Of a stretch of 64,000 bases of DNA, positions 7,389-15,494 are shown in pieces. Made by a program: the position numbers and the translations under genes. The stretch comes from JABDQA01 sp963824415 (lineage in GTDB: Bacteria > Desulfobacterota > Desulfobulbia > Desulfobulbales > Desulfocapsaceae): contig CAWGPM010000005.1 in assembly GCA_963824415.1 (NCBI GenBank), positions 186,001 through 250,000 on the forward strand, written 5' to 3'. How positions within the stretch are numbered: the first letter of the stretch is position 1; each line of letters opens with the position of its first letter. A model generated the notes under the pieces. That model had not been told where the DNA came from and ran no database searches. It was given only the letters and a program-made list of their open reading frames with translations.

Positions 7389-9020
7389 TCAATTGTTGTC
7401 CAGCCTGAGAAGTGCGGGAGCGTAATCTGCGGGCGGCTCGAAACCGAGCAGCAGGCAGAGCGTTGCAGCCACATTGGCAAGACCAGGTTCGGCGAGTCGG
7501 CTCATGGTAAAATGGTTTCTCCCCGAATAGTCTTTCACGACAAATGGTACCGGATTCAAGGTGTGGGCGACCATCGGCCTCCGTTCGCCGTTTTTTTCAT
7601 TCCACATGCAGTCTGCATTGCCGTGATCTGCGGTAATGACCGCAATGCCGCCTGCTCTGGCCACCGCGCGGAGCAGTCTGCCCAGGCACAGATCGACCGT
7701 TTCCACCGCGATCCGGATCGCCGGTTCAACGCCGGTATGACCGACCATATCGCCGTTGGCGAAGTTCAGGCGGATGAAACGGTAGTTGCCCGATTTTGTC
7801 GCCTCCACCACCAGATCGGTAATCTCTGCTGCTTTCATCCAGGGTTTCAGATCGAAGGCGAGGCGATCCGACTCGACTTCCACATAGGTCTCCAGATCTT
7901 TATCGATATAGCCGGATTTATTGCCGTTCCAGAAATAGGTGACATGGCCGAATTTCTGGGTCTCGGAAATCGCATAAGACGAGACCCCTGAAGCACACAG
8001 ATATTCCCCTATCGTGTGGTCGATGGCGGGCGGTTCCACCAGGTAGTGTTTCGGAATCTTGGCATCACCATCATATTCCATCATACCGGCATAAAAGACC
8101 TCCGGCAGGCGCTGGCGCTCGAAACCATCGAAATCTGTTTCGTCAAAGGCCCGGGAGATTTCAATGGCTCGATCTCCTCTGAAATTGAAAAAGATTACGC
8201 TGTCGCCGTCCTCGACGGTGCCGATCGGTCCGCTCTGGTCAATTATCACAAAGGGCGCCATATACTGGTCGGTCATATCCGCATCTTCACGATAAAAGGT
8301 ACCAATTGCCTCCACCGCACTACCAAAGGCTCTGCCCTGCCCCAGTACATGCGCTGCCCAGCCCCGGGCAACGACATCCCAGTCCGCCTGGTAGCGATCC
8401 ATGGTGGTGACCATGCGGCCGCCGCCGGAGGCCACCCGGCAATCACATCCGGACTTGCGAAGATCCGCGCAGAACCGCTCCAGCGGTTCGAAGTAGGTCA
8501 AGGCGCTTCTGGCGTCGACATCACGGCCGTCGAGCAGGCCATGAATTCTGATCCGTCTGATCCCGCCCTGGGCAGCATGTTTGATGATTGCATAGAGATG
8601 ATCGATATGGGAATGGACATTGCCGTCTGAAACCAGGCCGATCAGATGCAGGGTACCACCGGCAGCGCAGCGCGCAGCAATAGTCTGCCAGCTTTGCCCA
8701 CTGAAAATCGATCCGGATTCTATGGCCTGGCTGACCAGTTTGGCACCCTGGGAAAAGACTCGTCCGGCCCCGAGAGCATTGTGGCCGACTTCGGAATTGC
8801 CCATATCCTCATCAGATGGCAGGCCGACCGCTTTGCCGTGGGCTTTGAGCCGGGTCATCAAGCGTTCCTTAAACAACGCATCGAGGGTCGGGGTATAGGA
8901 TACCCGGACTCCGTCCGAGCCGTCTTCGCGGCCGAAACCGATACCATCGAGAATAACGGTTACCAGTGGGCCATCGACTTTGTGATAATTGCCGAGCGGG
9001 ATTAATGTCTTATGTTTCAT
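7389..9020 (-). CDS. gpmI: 2,3-bisphosphoglycerate-independent phosphoglycerate mutase
   Basis: This metal-dependent mutase interconverts 3- and 2-phosphoglycerate in glycolysis and gluconeogenesis. The 543-aa length is normal. Visible motifs are VILDGIGFG (Asp25, metal), GNSEVGHNALGAGR with the phosphorylated Ser76, HGLLDGRD in the transferase domain, and ITADHGNAD near residue 460 (second metal site). It is an alkaline-phosphatase-fold enzyme, not the cofactor-dependent GpmA. The region in front (9021-9193) is AT-rich and divergent from the molybdenum cofactor cluster. Confidence 0.95.
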   Translation of the reverse strand: MKHKTLIPLGNYHKVDGPLVTVILDGIGFGREDGSDGVRVSYTPTLDALFKERLMTRLKAHGKAVGLPSDEDMGNSEVGHNALGAGRVFSQGAKLVSQAIESGSIFSGQSWQTIAARCAAGGTLHLIGLVSDGNVHSHIDHLYAIIKHAAQGGIRRIRIHGLLDGRDVDARSALTYFEPLERFCADLRKSGCDCRVASGGGRMVTTMDRYQADWDVVARGWAAHVLGQGRAFGSAVEAIGTFYREDADMTDQYMAPFVIIDQSGPIGTVEDGDSVIFFNFRGDRAIEISRAFDETDFDGFERQRLPEVFYAGMMEYDGDAKIPKHYLVEPPAIDHTIGEYLCASGVSSYAISETQKFGHVTYFWNGNKSGYIDKDLETYVEVESDRLAFDLKPWMKAAEITDLVVEATKSGNYRFIRLNFANGDMVGHTGVEPAIRIAVETVDLCLGRLLRAVARAGGIAVITADHGNADCMWNEKNGERRPMVAHTLNPVPFVVKDYSGRNHFTMSRLAEPGLANVAATLCLLLGFEPPADYAPALLRLDNN

Positions 9021-9193
9021 GGCAGACTCTTCGACAGCGACGCGGCTAAACTGTTATAAATGAGTATTTTAGCCTTTACGCACAGATTCTTTTACTATAA
9101 ACAAAGTGTTACAAATCACTATTACCGTATTTTCAGCAACACTATTACATTACCGGCCCAGACGCAAGAAACCAAAATATCTCAAACTCGATT

Positions 9194-9802
9194 ATGGAAG
9201 AAAATAACGAATCGCCGCAACCGTCCCCGCAGCTTCTTACCCTGACCTGTCCCCACAACTCCCTGCTGCGTCTGGTGACCGTTCTGCAATCCGGTTTTCT
9301 GCATCGCTGCCGGGAAGGAGAAACCATCCTCTCATGCCTGCTGGGACTGGAAGGCTTTACCCGGGAATACATCGAAAAAAAGATCCAGACCATCTTTTAT
9401 AATGGCGATGCGCTTGATGATATGGAGGCCGAACTGAGTGGCGACAGGCCAACCATCGCCCTTTCTTCCGCGATGCCGGGCCTTGCCGGGGCCATACTGA
9501 AGAAAAACAGCCCCTGCGGCATCCTCAGAAAGACCAGGAGTGTTGAATACTCAGGCACAGCGGGCAGGCTGCTGGACGTGGCGATCAAACTGTTCAACAC
9601 CGTTGCGCTTGATCGCGGCCCAGCACTGTTTCAGCAGGGAATCATCATTAAAAGCCTGGACCTGTCTTCTTTTCTTGCCCTCAGACCCGGTCTGCTCGAT
9701 AGTTTCAGTGATATAACTCTGGCTGGAAGAGCGATCTCACCGGTCGATCTGCTGGGATCGATCTCTGAGAATCGCCTGCTCACAATCAAAGTCTCTGTCT
9801 GA
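9194..9802 (+). CDS. Unknown protein, first gene of the Mo/W cofactor operon
   Basis: I do not recognise a family for this 202-aa soluble protein. It has no signal peptide, membrane helix or metal motif. Visible segments include ETILSCLLGLEGFTREYIEKKIQTIFYNG near residues 45-75, ALSSAMPGLAGAILKKNSPCG, and a C-terminal half rich in Leu/Ile/Ser. The stop codon is directly followed by the moeA ATG, with no gap, so the two are translationally coupled. Its place at the head of moeA, moeA-PBP, aor and moaD makes a role in pterin cofactor maturation or AOR assembly plausible, but that is inferred from position only. Confidence 0.7.
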   Translation: MEENNESPQPSPQLLTLTCPHNSLLRLVTVLQSGFLHRCREGETILSCLLGLEGFTREYIEKKIQTIFYNGDALDDMEAELSGDRPTIALSSAMPGLAGAILKKNSPCGILRKTRSVEYSGTAGRLLDVAIKLFNTVALDRGPALFQQGIIIKSLDLSSFLALRPGLLDSFSDITLAGRAISPVDLLGSISENRLLTIKVSV

Positions 9803-11074
9803 ATGAGCACTTCATCAGCCACCCGAGATATGCTGGGCCGCCAGCAGTTGACTGCCGTTGCAGAGGCGAGGACGATCCTGCTCGCCGCAATTGCCGCCAT
9901 TGAACCGGGCTCTGAAACCGTCACCTTAGTCGATGCACTTGATCGGGTCAGCTCCCGGGATATTCTCGCACCAGAGGATCTACCCAATTGCGATCGCTCT
10001 ACCATGGACGGCTACGCGGTGATCGCCGCCGACACCTTTGGCGCCTCGCAGGAGCTTCCGGCCTATCTGGAGGTTACCGGCGAAGTCCTGATGGGGGCAC
10101 CGGGTACAGGTTCCATTTCCCGCGGAAACTGTTACAAGATTCCCACCGGTGGCCTGCTGCCGGATAAAAGCGATGGGGTGGTCATGCTTGAACACACCGT
10201 GCCCATAGACGACAAACTGATCGAAGTCGTCAAGGGTATCGGGACTGGCACCAACGTTATCAGAAAAGGTGATGATATCCGCACCGGCGCTCTGGCAATC
10301 GCCCAAGGCCAGTTGCTCAGGCCACAGGAACTCGGGTTGCTCGCCGGCCTCGGCATCACCGATGTGGAGGTGTATCGTCGTCCCTGTGTCGGCATCGTGG
10401 CCACCGGCGATGAAATTGTCGAACCGGATGGGCCTGCTCCGGCCGGCAGAATTCGCAATATAAACTCGACGGTGCTTGGCGCACTGCTGCGCCGTCAAGG
10501 TTCTGCGGTTATCGATTACGGTATTGTCGCCGACAACGAAGGCAGTTTTTTCTCCACCGTGGAACAGGCGGTAGCAGAGAATGATATAGTGCTTTTTTCC
10601 GGCGGTAGCTCGGTGGGCATGCGCGATCTCGGTGAACAGGCCATTGCACGACTCGCCGGGCCCGGCATTCTGGTCCATGGCGTTGCGCTCAAGCCCGGAA
10701 AACCTGCGCTAATAGGCCTTTCCGGAAACACTCCGGTGTTCGGACTGCCCGGTCATCCGGTCTCGGCGATGGTTTGTTTTGATTTTTTCGTAAAACCTGC
10801 CCTGGCCAGGCTCAGCGGACGCAGCGGATCACCCGATGAATTGCTGCCAACTGTTCGGGCCAGATTGAAGCGCAACATTAATTCCGCCGCCGGCCGGCTC
10901 GACGTGATCAGGGTACAGCTGACGATCGAAGATGATCAGGTTGTGGCTCAGCCAGTGCTGGGACGCTCAGGCGCCATTTCCACCCTATCTCGAGCCCACG
11001 GTTTCTTCCTGATCGCGGAAGATTCCCAGGGCTGTAATATCGACGAATCAGTTGAGGTGTATATCTATCAATGA
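9803..11074 (+). CDS. moeA: Molybdopterin molybdenumtransferase MoeA
   Basis: MoeA inserts molybdate (or tungstate) into adenylated molybdopterin. The 423-aa protein has all the landmarks: MDGYAV in domain I, KIPTGGLLP, a central domain with GIVATGDEIVEP and RNINSTVLGALLRRQG, then LFSGGSSVGMRD (phosphate-binding loop), VALKPGKPALIG and FGLPGHPVSAM. The length is normal. It begins directly after the previous stop codon and its own stop overlaps the next start (ATGA), so it is a middle gene of an operon. Together with the next gene it gives two MoeA paralogues, as often seen in organisms that use both Mo and W. Confidence 0.93.
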   Translation: MSTSSATRDMLGRQQLTAVAEARTILLAAIAAIEPGSETVTLVDALDRVSSRDILAPEDLPNCDRSTMDGYAVIAADTFGASQELPAYLEVTGEVLMGAPGTGSISRGNCYKIPTGGLLPDKSDGVVMLEHTVPIDDKLIEVVKGIGTGTNVIRKGDDIRTGALAIAQGQLLRPQELGLLAGLGITDVEVYRRPCVGIVATGDEIVEPDGPAPAGRIRNINSTVLGALLRRQGSAVIDYGIVADNEGSFFSTVEQAVAENDIVLFSGGSSVGMRDLGEQAIARLAGPGILVHGVALKPGKPALIGLSGNTPVFGLPGHPVSAMVCFDFFVKPALARLSGRSGSPDELLPTVRARLKRNINSAAGRLDVIRVQLTIEDDQVVAQPVLGRSGAISTLSRAHGFFLIAEDSQGCNIDESVEVYIYQ

Positions 11075-12993
11075 AGGAAAACTCCATCTATGTAAGCAAC
11101 CAGCCACTGGCCGAGGCACAGGACATCTGGCATCACCAGCTCGCTGCCTGCGGCTTTTTCAGCAAACGCAAATCCCTCACCGTCGGCGTGGATGATGCTC
11201 TCGGCGCCTTAACTGCGGCGCCCGTCTTTGCGGCCCACTCCTCGCCCACCTACAACGCCTCGGCGATGGACGGCGTCGCCGTTCATTTCCAGGATCTGGA
11301 TACCGCCAGTGAAGCTACCCCGGTGAGGCTTTCCAAAAGCCGCTTTCAACCGGTCAACACCGGCAATGTTGTTCCGCCAGGCTTCAATGCGGTGGTCATG
11401 ATCGAAGATGTGCACCATCTGGAAAACGGCGCTATCGAACTGATCCACCCCGCTACTCCCTGGCAGCATGTCCGCACCGTCGGAGAAGACATTGTTGCCA
11501 CCGAATTGATCGTGCCCGAGGGGCACCGCCTTCGACCCATCGATCTGGGCGCCCTGCTGGCCGCCGGCATCACCAGAATCGAGATTATCGCCAGACCGCG
11601 CGTGGCGGTCATTCCGACCGGGTCTGAACTGGTGCAGCCGGGCAGCGAAGTCCTCCCCGGTCAGATTATTGAGTTTAATTCACGCATTCTCTCGGGTTAT
11701 CTCCAAGAATGGGGGGCTGAACCAGTGGTCTACCCGCCGGTAGCAGACAATCCCGAACTGCTTTTCGAGCGTGTTAAACAGGCGGCAGAAGAGTGCGATA
11801 TCGTTGTTACCAACGCGGGCGCCTCGGCGGGCACCCGGGATTTCTCCAGCCGGGTTCTGGAACGCCTCGGACGGGTGGTGGTGCACGGGGTTGCGATCAA
11901 GCCGGGTAAACCGGTCATCCTGGCGCTTATCGGCAGTACCCCGGTGGTCGGCCTGCCCGGCTATCCCATCTCGGCAATTTTGACCCTGCACCTGTTCGGC
12001 CGCGATCTGGTATATGGCTGCACCGGCACTACCCCGCCGCCTTCTGAATATGTCGAAGCGATCATGTCCCGGCCAATGCATTCGCCCATGGGGGTCGATC
12101 AGTTTGTCCGGGTAACACTGGGTCATGTGGGCGAGAAACTGATTGCCACGCCCTCGGGTAAAGGGGCCGGTTCGGTGATGTCGCTGGTGCGCGCCGACGG
12201 AATGCTGCAGATCCCCTCCGGCAGCGAAGGCATCGGTGCCGGCGAGCACGTAAAAATCGAAATGATGCGCAGCAGAGCCCAGGTGGAGGACACCCTGGTG
12301 GCCATCGGCAGCCATGACAACATCCTCGACCTGATGGCGAACCATTTACACCGCCAGAACCCGCCCATTCGTCTGTCTTCCGCCCACGTCGGTTCGATGG
12401 GCGGCATCATGGCCATTAAGCGAGGTGAAGCCCATCTGGGCGGCACCCATCTGCTTGATGAACAGAGCGGAGTTTATAATATCAGTTTTATCAAACGATT
12501 CCTGGCTGATACGAGCCTGCATCTGGTCAATCTCTGCTACCGGGAACAGGGCTTTATCGTCGCACCGGGCAACCCCCTTAAAATCCGTACTTTTGATGAT
12601 ATCGTCTCCGCTCGTCATTCGTTCATAAACCGTCAGAAAGGTGCGGGAACGCGGCTTTTAACTGACAAAGTAGTACGCGATTCGGGCCTTGACCCGGAAC
12701 AAATACCCGGATATGATCATGAGGAATACACGCATATGAACGTGGCAGCAGCGGTTTCAGGCGGCAGCGCAGATGTCGGCATGGGAATTCGGGCCGCCGC
12801 CCAGGCACTTGGTCTCGGTTTTGTTCCGATCGCCGAGGAGCGCTACGACCTGGTTATACCGAACGCGTTCATCGATGATCCCAAAATTGAGGTAGCGCTC
12901 GAGTTATTAAATAATAGATCATTTAGATCAGATATCGAAAAATTAGGAGGTTACAATCTCAGGGATTGCGGCACAGTTATTTACAAACAGTAG
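11071..12993 (+). CDS. MoeA fused to a periplasmic-binding-protein-like domain
   Basis: Residues 1 to about 405 are a second MoeA: NASAMDGVAVHF, VPPGFNAVVMIEDV, VAVIPTGSEL, VTNAGASAGTRDFSS, AIKPGKPVILA and VGLPGYPISAI. From about residue 410 a PBP-like domain follows: VAIGSHDNILDLMANHL, AHVGSMGGIMAIKRGEAHLGGTHLLD, FINRQKGAGTRLL, VAAAVSGGSADVGMGI. This resembles ModA/LysR-type ligand domains and is a known fusion class (about 640 aa). The PBP part has no signal peptide and so acts in the cytosol, perhaps as an oxyanion or cofactor sensor or metal delivery module. The start overlaps moeA by four bases. The protein probably handles one metal (W?) for the AOR encoded next, which is inference. Confidence 0.88.
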   Translation: MKENSIYVSNQPLAEAQDIWHHQLAACGFFSKRKSLTVGVDDALGALTAAPVFAAHSSPTYNASAMDGVAVHFQDLDTASEATPVRLSKSRFQPVNTGNVVPPGFNAVVMIEDVHHLENGAIELIHPATPWQHVRTVGEDIVATELIVPEGHRLRPIDLGALLAAGITRIEIIARPRVAVIPTGSELVQPGSEVLPGQIIEFNSRILSGYLQEWGAEPVVYPPVADNPELLFERVKQAAEECDIVVTNAGASAGTRDFSSRVLERLGRVVVHGVAIKPGKPVILALIGSTPVVGLPGYPISAILTLHLFGRDLVYGCTGTTPPPSEYVEAIMSRPMHSPMGVDQFVRVTLGHVGEKLIATPSGKGAGSVMSLVRADGMLQIPSGSEGIGAGEHVKIEMMRSRAQVEDTLVAIGSHDNILDLMANHLHRQNPPIRLSSAHVGSMGGIMAIKRGEAHLGGTHLLDEQSGVYNISFIKRFLADTSLHLVNLCYREQGFIVAPGNPLKIRTFDDIVSARHSFINRQKGAGTRLLTDKVVRDSGLDPEQIPGYDHEEYTHMNVAAAVSGGSADVGMGIRAAAQALGLGFVPIAEERYDLVIPNAFIDDPKIEVALELLNNRSFRSDIEKLGGYNLRDCGTVIYKQ

Positions 12994-13087
12994 ATGAACA
13001 GTAAAGACCCCACTTGCCAAAATGCTGTTTTCTCAAAACGGGTAATGTATCACCAACTCATTAACACCACACCAGGGAGATGCGATC

Positions 13088-14815
13088 ATGAAAGACAAAA
13101 TTTACCGGGTAAACATGACCGAGTTGACGACCTCCATCGAGGAAGTTCCCCAGGACTGGGTCGGTTTGGGGGGCCGCGGCCTTACCTCGACCATCGTGGC
13201 GGCTGAAGTTCCGCCCACCTGCCATGCGCTGGGTCCGAACAATAAGCTTGTCTTTGCGCCCGGTCTGCTGTCCGGCACCCCGGCAGCCAACTCGGGCCGT
13301 CTTTCCGCCGGCGCCAAAAGCCCGCTGACCGGCACCATCAAGGAAGCCAATGCCGGCGGCACCTCGGCCCAGCTGCTGGCGCGCTGCGGCTGCAAGGCCC
13401 TGATTATCGAGGGACAGCCCAAAGACGGCAAGTGGTACTCGATCGCGATGACGCCCGATTCGATCAGCATCAGCGAGGAGACCGAACTGATCGGTCAAGG
13501 CAACTATGCGGTCGCCAAGGCCCTGAGTTCTCGGCTCGAAGGCAAACAGGGCGTTATCACCGTCGGTCCTGCCGGTGAAATGAAGATGGCCGCTGCCAAT
13601 ATCTCTATTGTTGATCCCGACGGCAATCTGCGTTCCAACGGCCGCGGCGGACTTGGCGCGGTTATGGGCTCGAAAAAGGTTAAATTCATCAGCATCGACC
13701 CCAAAGACGGTAAGGTCGAGATCGCCAAGCCGGACGAATTCAAAACCGCCAATCGAGCTTTTGCCAAATCGCTGGTCGACAATCCTATTTCCCAGACACT
13801 GGCAACCTACGGTACCAACGTATTGATTAACGTGATCAACGAAGCCGGCGCTCTGCCGACAAAGAACTTCACCCTCGGTCAATTCGATGGCCACGACAAT
13901 ATTTCCGGCGAGACCATGCACGACATCATCGTGGAACGCGGTGGGAAGCCGAAACACAACTGCCATGCCGGTTGCGTCATTCAATGTTCTCAGATTTATA
14001 ACGACAAGGACAAAAACTTCAAGTCCGCCGGATTCGAATATGAGTCCATCTGGGCGATGGGCGCCGACTGCTGCGTCGACAACCTCGATGATATCGCCGA
14101 GGCGGACTGGCTGATGGACGACCTCGGCATCGACACCATCGAGACCTCGGTCGCCTTCGGGGTCGCCATGGAAGCCGGGCTGCTGGAGTTCGGCGACGGC
14201 AAGGGTATCTGCCGCATCCTCAAAGACGATGTTGGCAAGGGTACTCCGCTTGGCCGGATCATCGGCAATGGTGCGGGCTCTGTGGGCCGTTCATTTGGCG
14301 TTACCCGGGTTCCGGTGGTCAAGAACCAGGCCATTCCAGCCTACGATCCCCGCACCGTAAAAGGTATGGCCATCACCTATGCCACCACTCCGATGGGTGC
14401 CGATCATACCGCCGGCTATGCGGTTGCCACCAATATCCTTAACATCGGCGGCTCCGTCGACCCGCTGTCCAAAGAAGGCCAGGTGGAACTCTCCAGGAAC
14501 CTGCAGATCGCCACTGCGGCAATCGATTCCACCGGTATGTGTCTGTTCATCGCCTTCGCGGCGCTGGACGATCCTGCCTGCCTGCCTGCCCTGATCGACC
14601 TGATCAATGCCCGCTATGGATTGAGCCTGACTGGTGATGATGTGACCAATCTCGGCAAGTCGATTCTCAAGACCGAGCGCGCCTTCAACCAGGCGGCGGG
14701 ATTCAACAACGCCGACGACCGGCTGCCTGAATTCTTTTACCTTGAGCCGCTGCCGCCCCACAACCTGGTGGTTGACTTCACCGGAGCGGAAATCGATTCA
14801 TTCTGGGATTTCTAA
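13088..14815 (+). CDS. aor: Aldehyde:ferredoxin oxidoreductase family (tungsten enzyme)
   Basis: AORs oxidise aldehydes to acids with ferredoxin, or run in reverse, using a W-bis-pyranopterin and a [4Fe-4S] cluster. The 575-aa length is normal. The N-terminal pterin-binding domain shows GGRGLTS, LVFAPGLLSGTPAANSGRLS and SPLTGTIKEANAGG; the middle has NGRGGLGAVMGSKKVK. Cluster cysteines are C292, C296 and C300 (spaced CxxxCxxxC) and C485 (STGMCLF). MGADHTAGYA matches the substrate and pterin region. The ATG at 13088 has GGGAG a few bases upstream. It lies 94 bases after the MoeA-PBP gene and ends directly at the moaD-like ATG. The aldehyde substrate is unknown; the metal (W rather than Mo) is assigned by family. 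Confidence 0.92.
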   Translation: MKDKIYRVNMTELTTSIEEVPQDWVGLGGRGLTSTIVAAEVPPTCHALGPNNKLVFAPGLLSGTPAANSGRLSAGAKSPLTGTIKEANAGGTSAQLLARCGCKALIIEGQPKDGKWYSIAMTPDSISISEETELIGQGNYAVAKALSSRLEGKQGVITVGPAGEMKMAAANISIVDPDGNLRSNGRGGLGAVMGSKKVKFISIDPKDGKVEIAKPDEFKTANRAFAKSLVDNPISQTLATYGTNVLINVINEAGALPTKNFTLGQFDGHDNISGETMHDIIVERGGKPKHNCHAGCVIQCSQIYNDKDKNFKSAGFEYESIWAMGADCCVDNLDDIAEADWLMDDLGIDTIETSVAFGVAMEAGLLEFGDGKGICRILKDDVGKGTPLGRIIGNGAGSVGRSFGVTRVPVVKNQAIPAYDPRTVKGMAITYATTPMGADHTAGYAVATNILNIGGSVDPLSKEGQVELSRNLQIATAAIDSTGMCLFIAFAALDDPACLPALIDLINARYGLSLTGDDVTNLGKSILKTERAFNQAAGFNNADDRLPEFFYLEPLPPHNLVVDFTGAEIDSFWDF

Positions 14816-15040
14816 ATGCGGTTGAACGTTAAGCTTTTTGCCTACTTCCGCGACAAGAGGTTTGTCGCGGAAGTACAGGATTACCCCGATACCATCACGG
14901 TCGGTGAAATTGTCGACGGACTGTCCATTGACCGTGATGAAATTGGTATCACCATGCTCAACTCCCGACACTGCAGCTTCGATACTGTTCCTGCCGAAGG
15001 CGATATCCTGGCAATTTTCCCGGTTATCGGCGGGGGCTGA
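14816..15040 (+). CDS. MoaD-like sulfur carrier / molybdopterin synthase small subunit
   Basis: This is a 74-aa ubiquitin-fold protein ending in Gly-Gly-Gly, as needed for C-terminal thiocarboxylation. It begins VKLFAYFRDKRF and has DILAIFPVIGGG at the end. It starts directly after the AOR stop codon. MoaD-like proteins beside AOR genes are thought to supply sulfur for the pyranopterin dithiolene of that enzyme. A role as a general MoaD or as a dedicated tungstopterin partner cannot be told apart here. Confidence 0.85.
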   Translation: MRLNVKLFAYFRDKRFVAEVQDYPDTITVGEIVDGLSIDRDEIGITMLNSRHCSFDTVPAEGDILAIFPVIGGG

Positions 15041-15189
15041 ACCCGCTTTTTCTCTTTCTTTTTTCAAACCGCCACGCCCTTCCAACCTGCTCTTTGCAAG
15101 ATATACCGCTCAACGTGCTTTCAAGCTGGGTTCCAGCGCGATTTTAAGGTATCATTGCATTAATTTGCGATAAACCATGGAGATCCGTG

Positions 15190-15465
15190 ATGAAGAAGAC
15201 GCTCAGGGTTTGTGTATTCGGTAAAGTGCAGGGCGTCTGGTTCCGTGAGTCAACCAGGATCAGGGCGGCTGAGCTTGGCTTGAACGGCTGGGTGCGCAAC
15301 CGACCCGACAGCAGTGTAGAGGCCCTCGTATCGGGTGACCCGACCGTTGTCGACGAGATGATCGCCTGGCTGCACATCGGTCCACCACACGCCGAGGTTA
15401 ACCGGGTTGAAATCGAAGAAGTTCTTCAACCGCCTCCGCTCACCGATTTTCGGGTCACCCTCTGA
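15190..15465 (+). CDS. acyP: Acylphosphatase
   Basis: This 91-aa alpha/beta protein hydrolyses acyl phosphates such as acetyl phosphate. It has the signature VFGKVQGVWFRESTR with the phosphate-binding loop and catalytic Arg, and GWVRNRPDSSVEALVSG with the catalytic Asn. The ATG at 15190 has GGAG eight bases upstream; a GTG at 15187 directly before it is an alternative. The 150 bases between it and the Mo/W operon hold no gene or clear terminator. Confidence 0.92.
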   Translation: MKKTLRVCVFGKVQGVWFRESTRIRAAELGLNGWVRNRPDSSVEALVSGDPTVVDEMIAWLHIGPPHAEVNRVEIEEVLQPPPLTDFRVTL

Positions 15466-15494
15466 TAAGAAGGCAGATTCATTGCCACCAAGCA

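Noticed and set aside
10269..12618. Several minus-strand frames over 60-220 codons opposite moeA and the MoeA-PBP gene
   Set aside because: GC-rich antisense shadows; the plus-strand products carry every expected MoeA motif.
13061..13984. 307-codon minus-strand frame opposite the AOR gene
   Set aside because: Shadow of the AOR, whose cofactor motifs and operon spacing are unambiguous.
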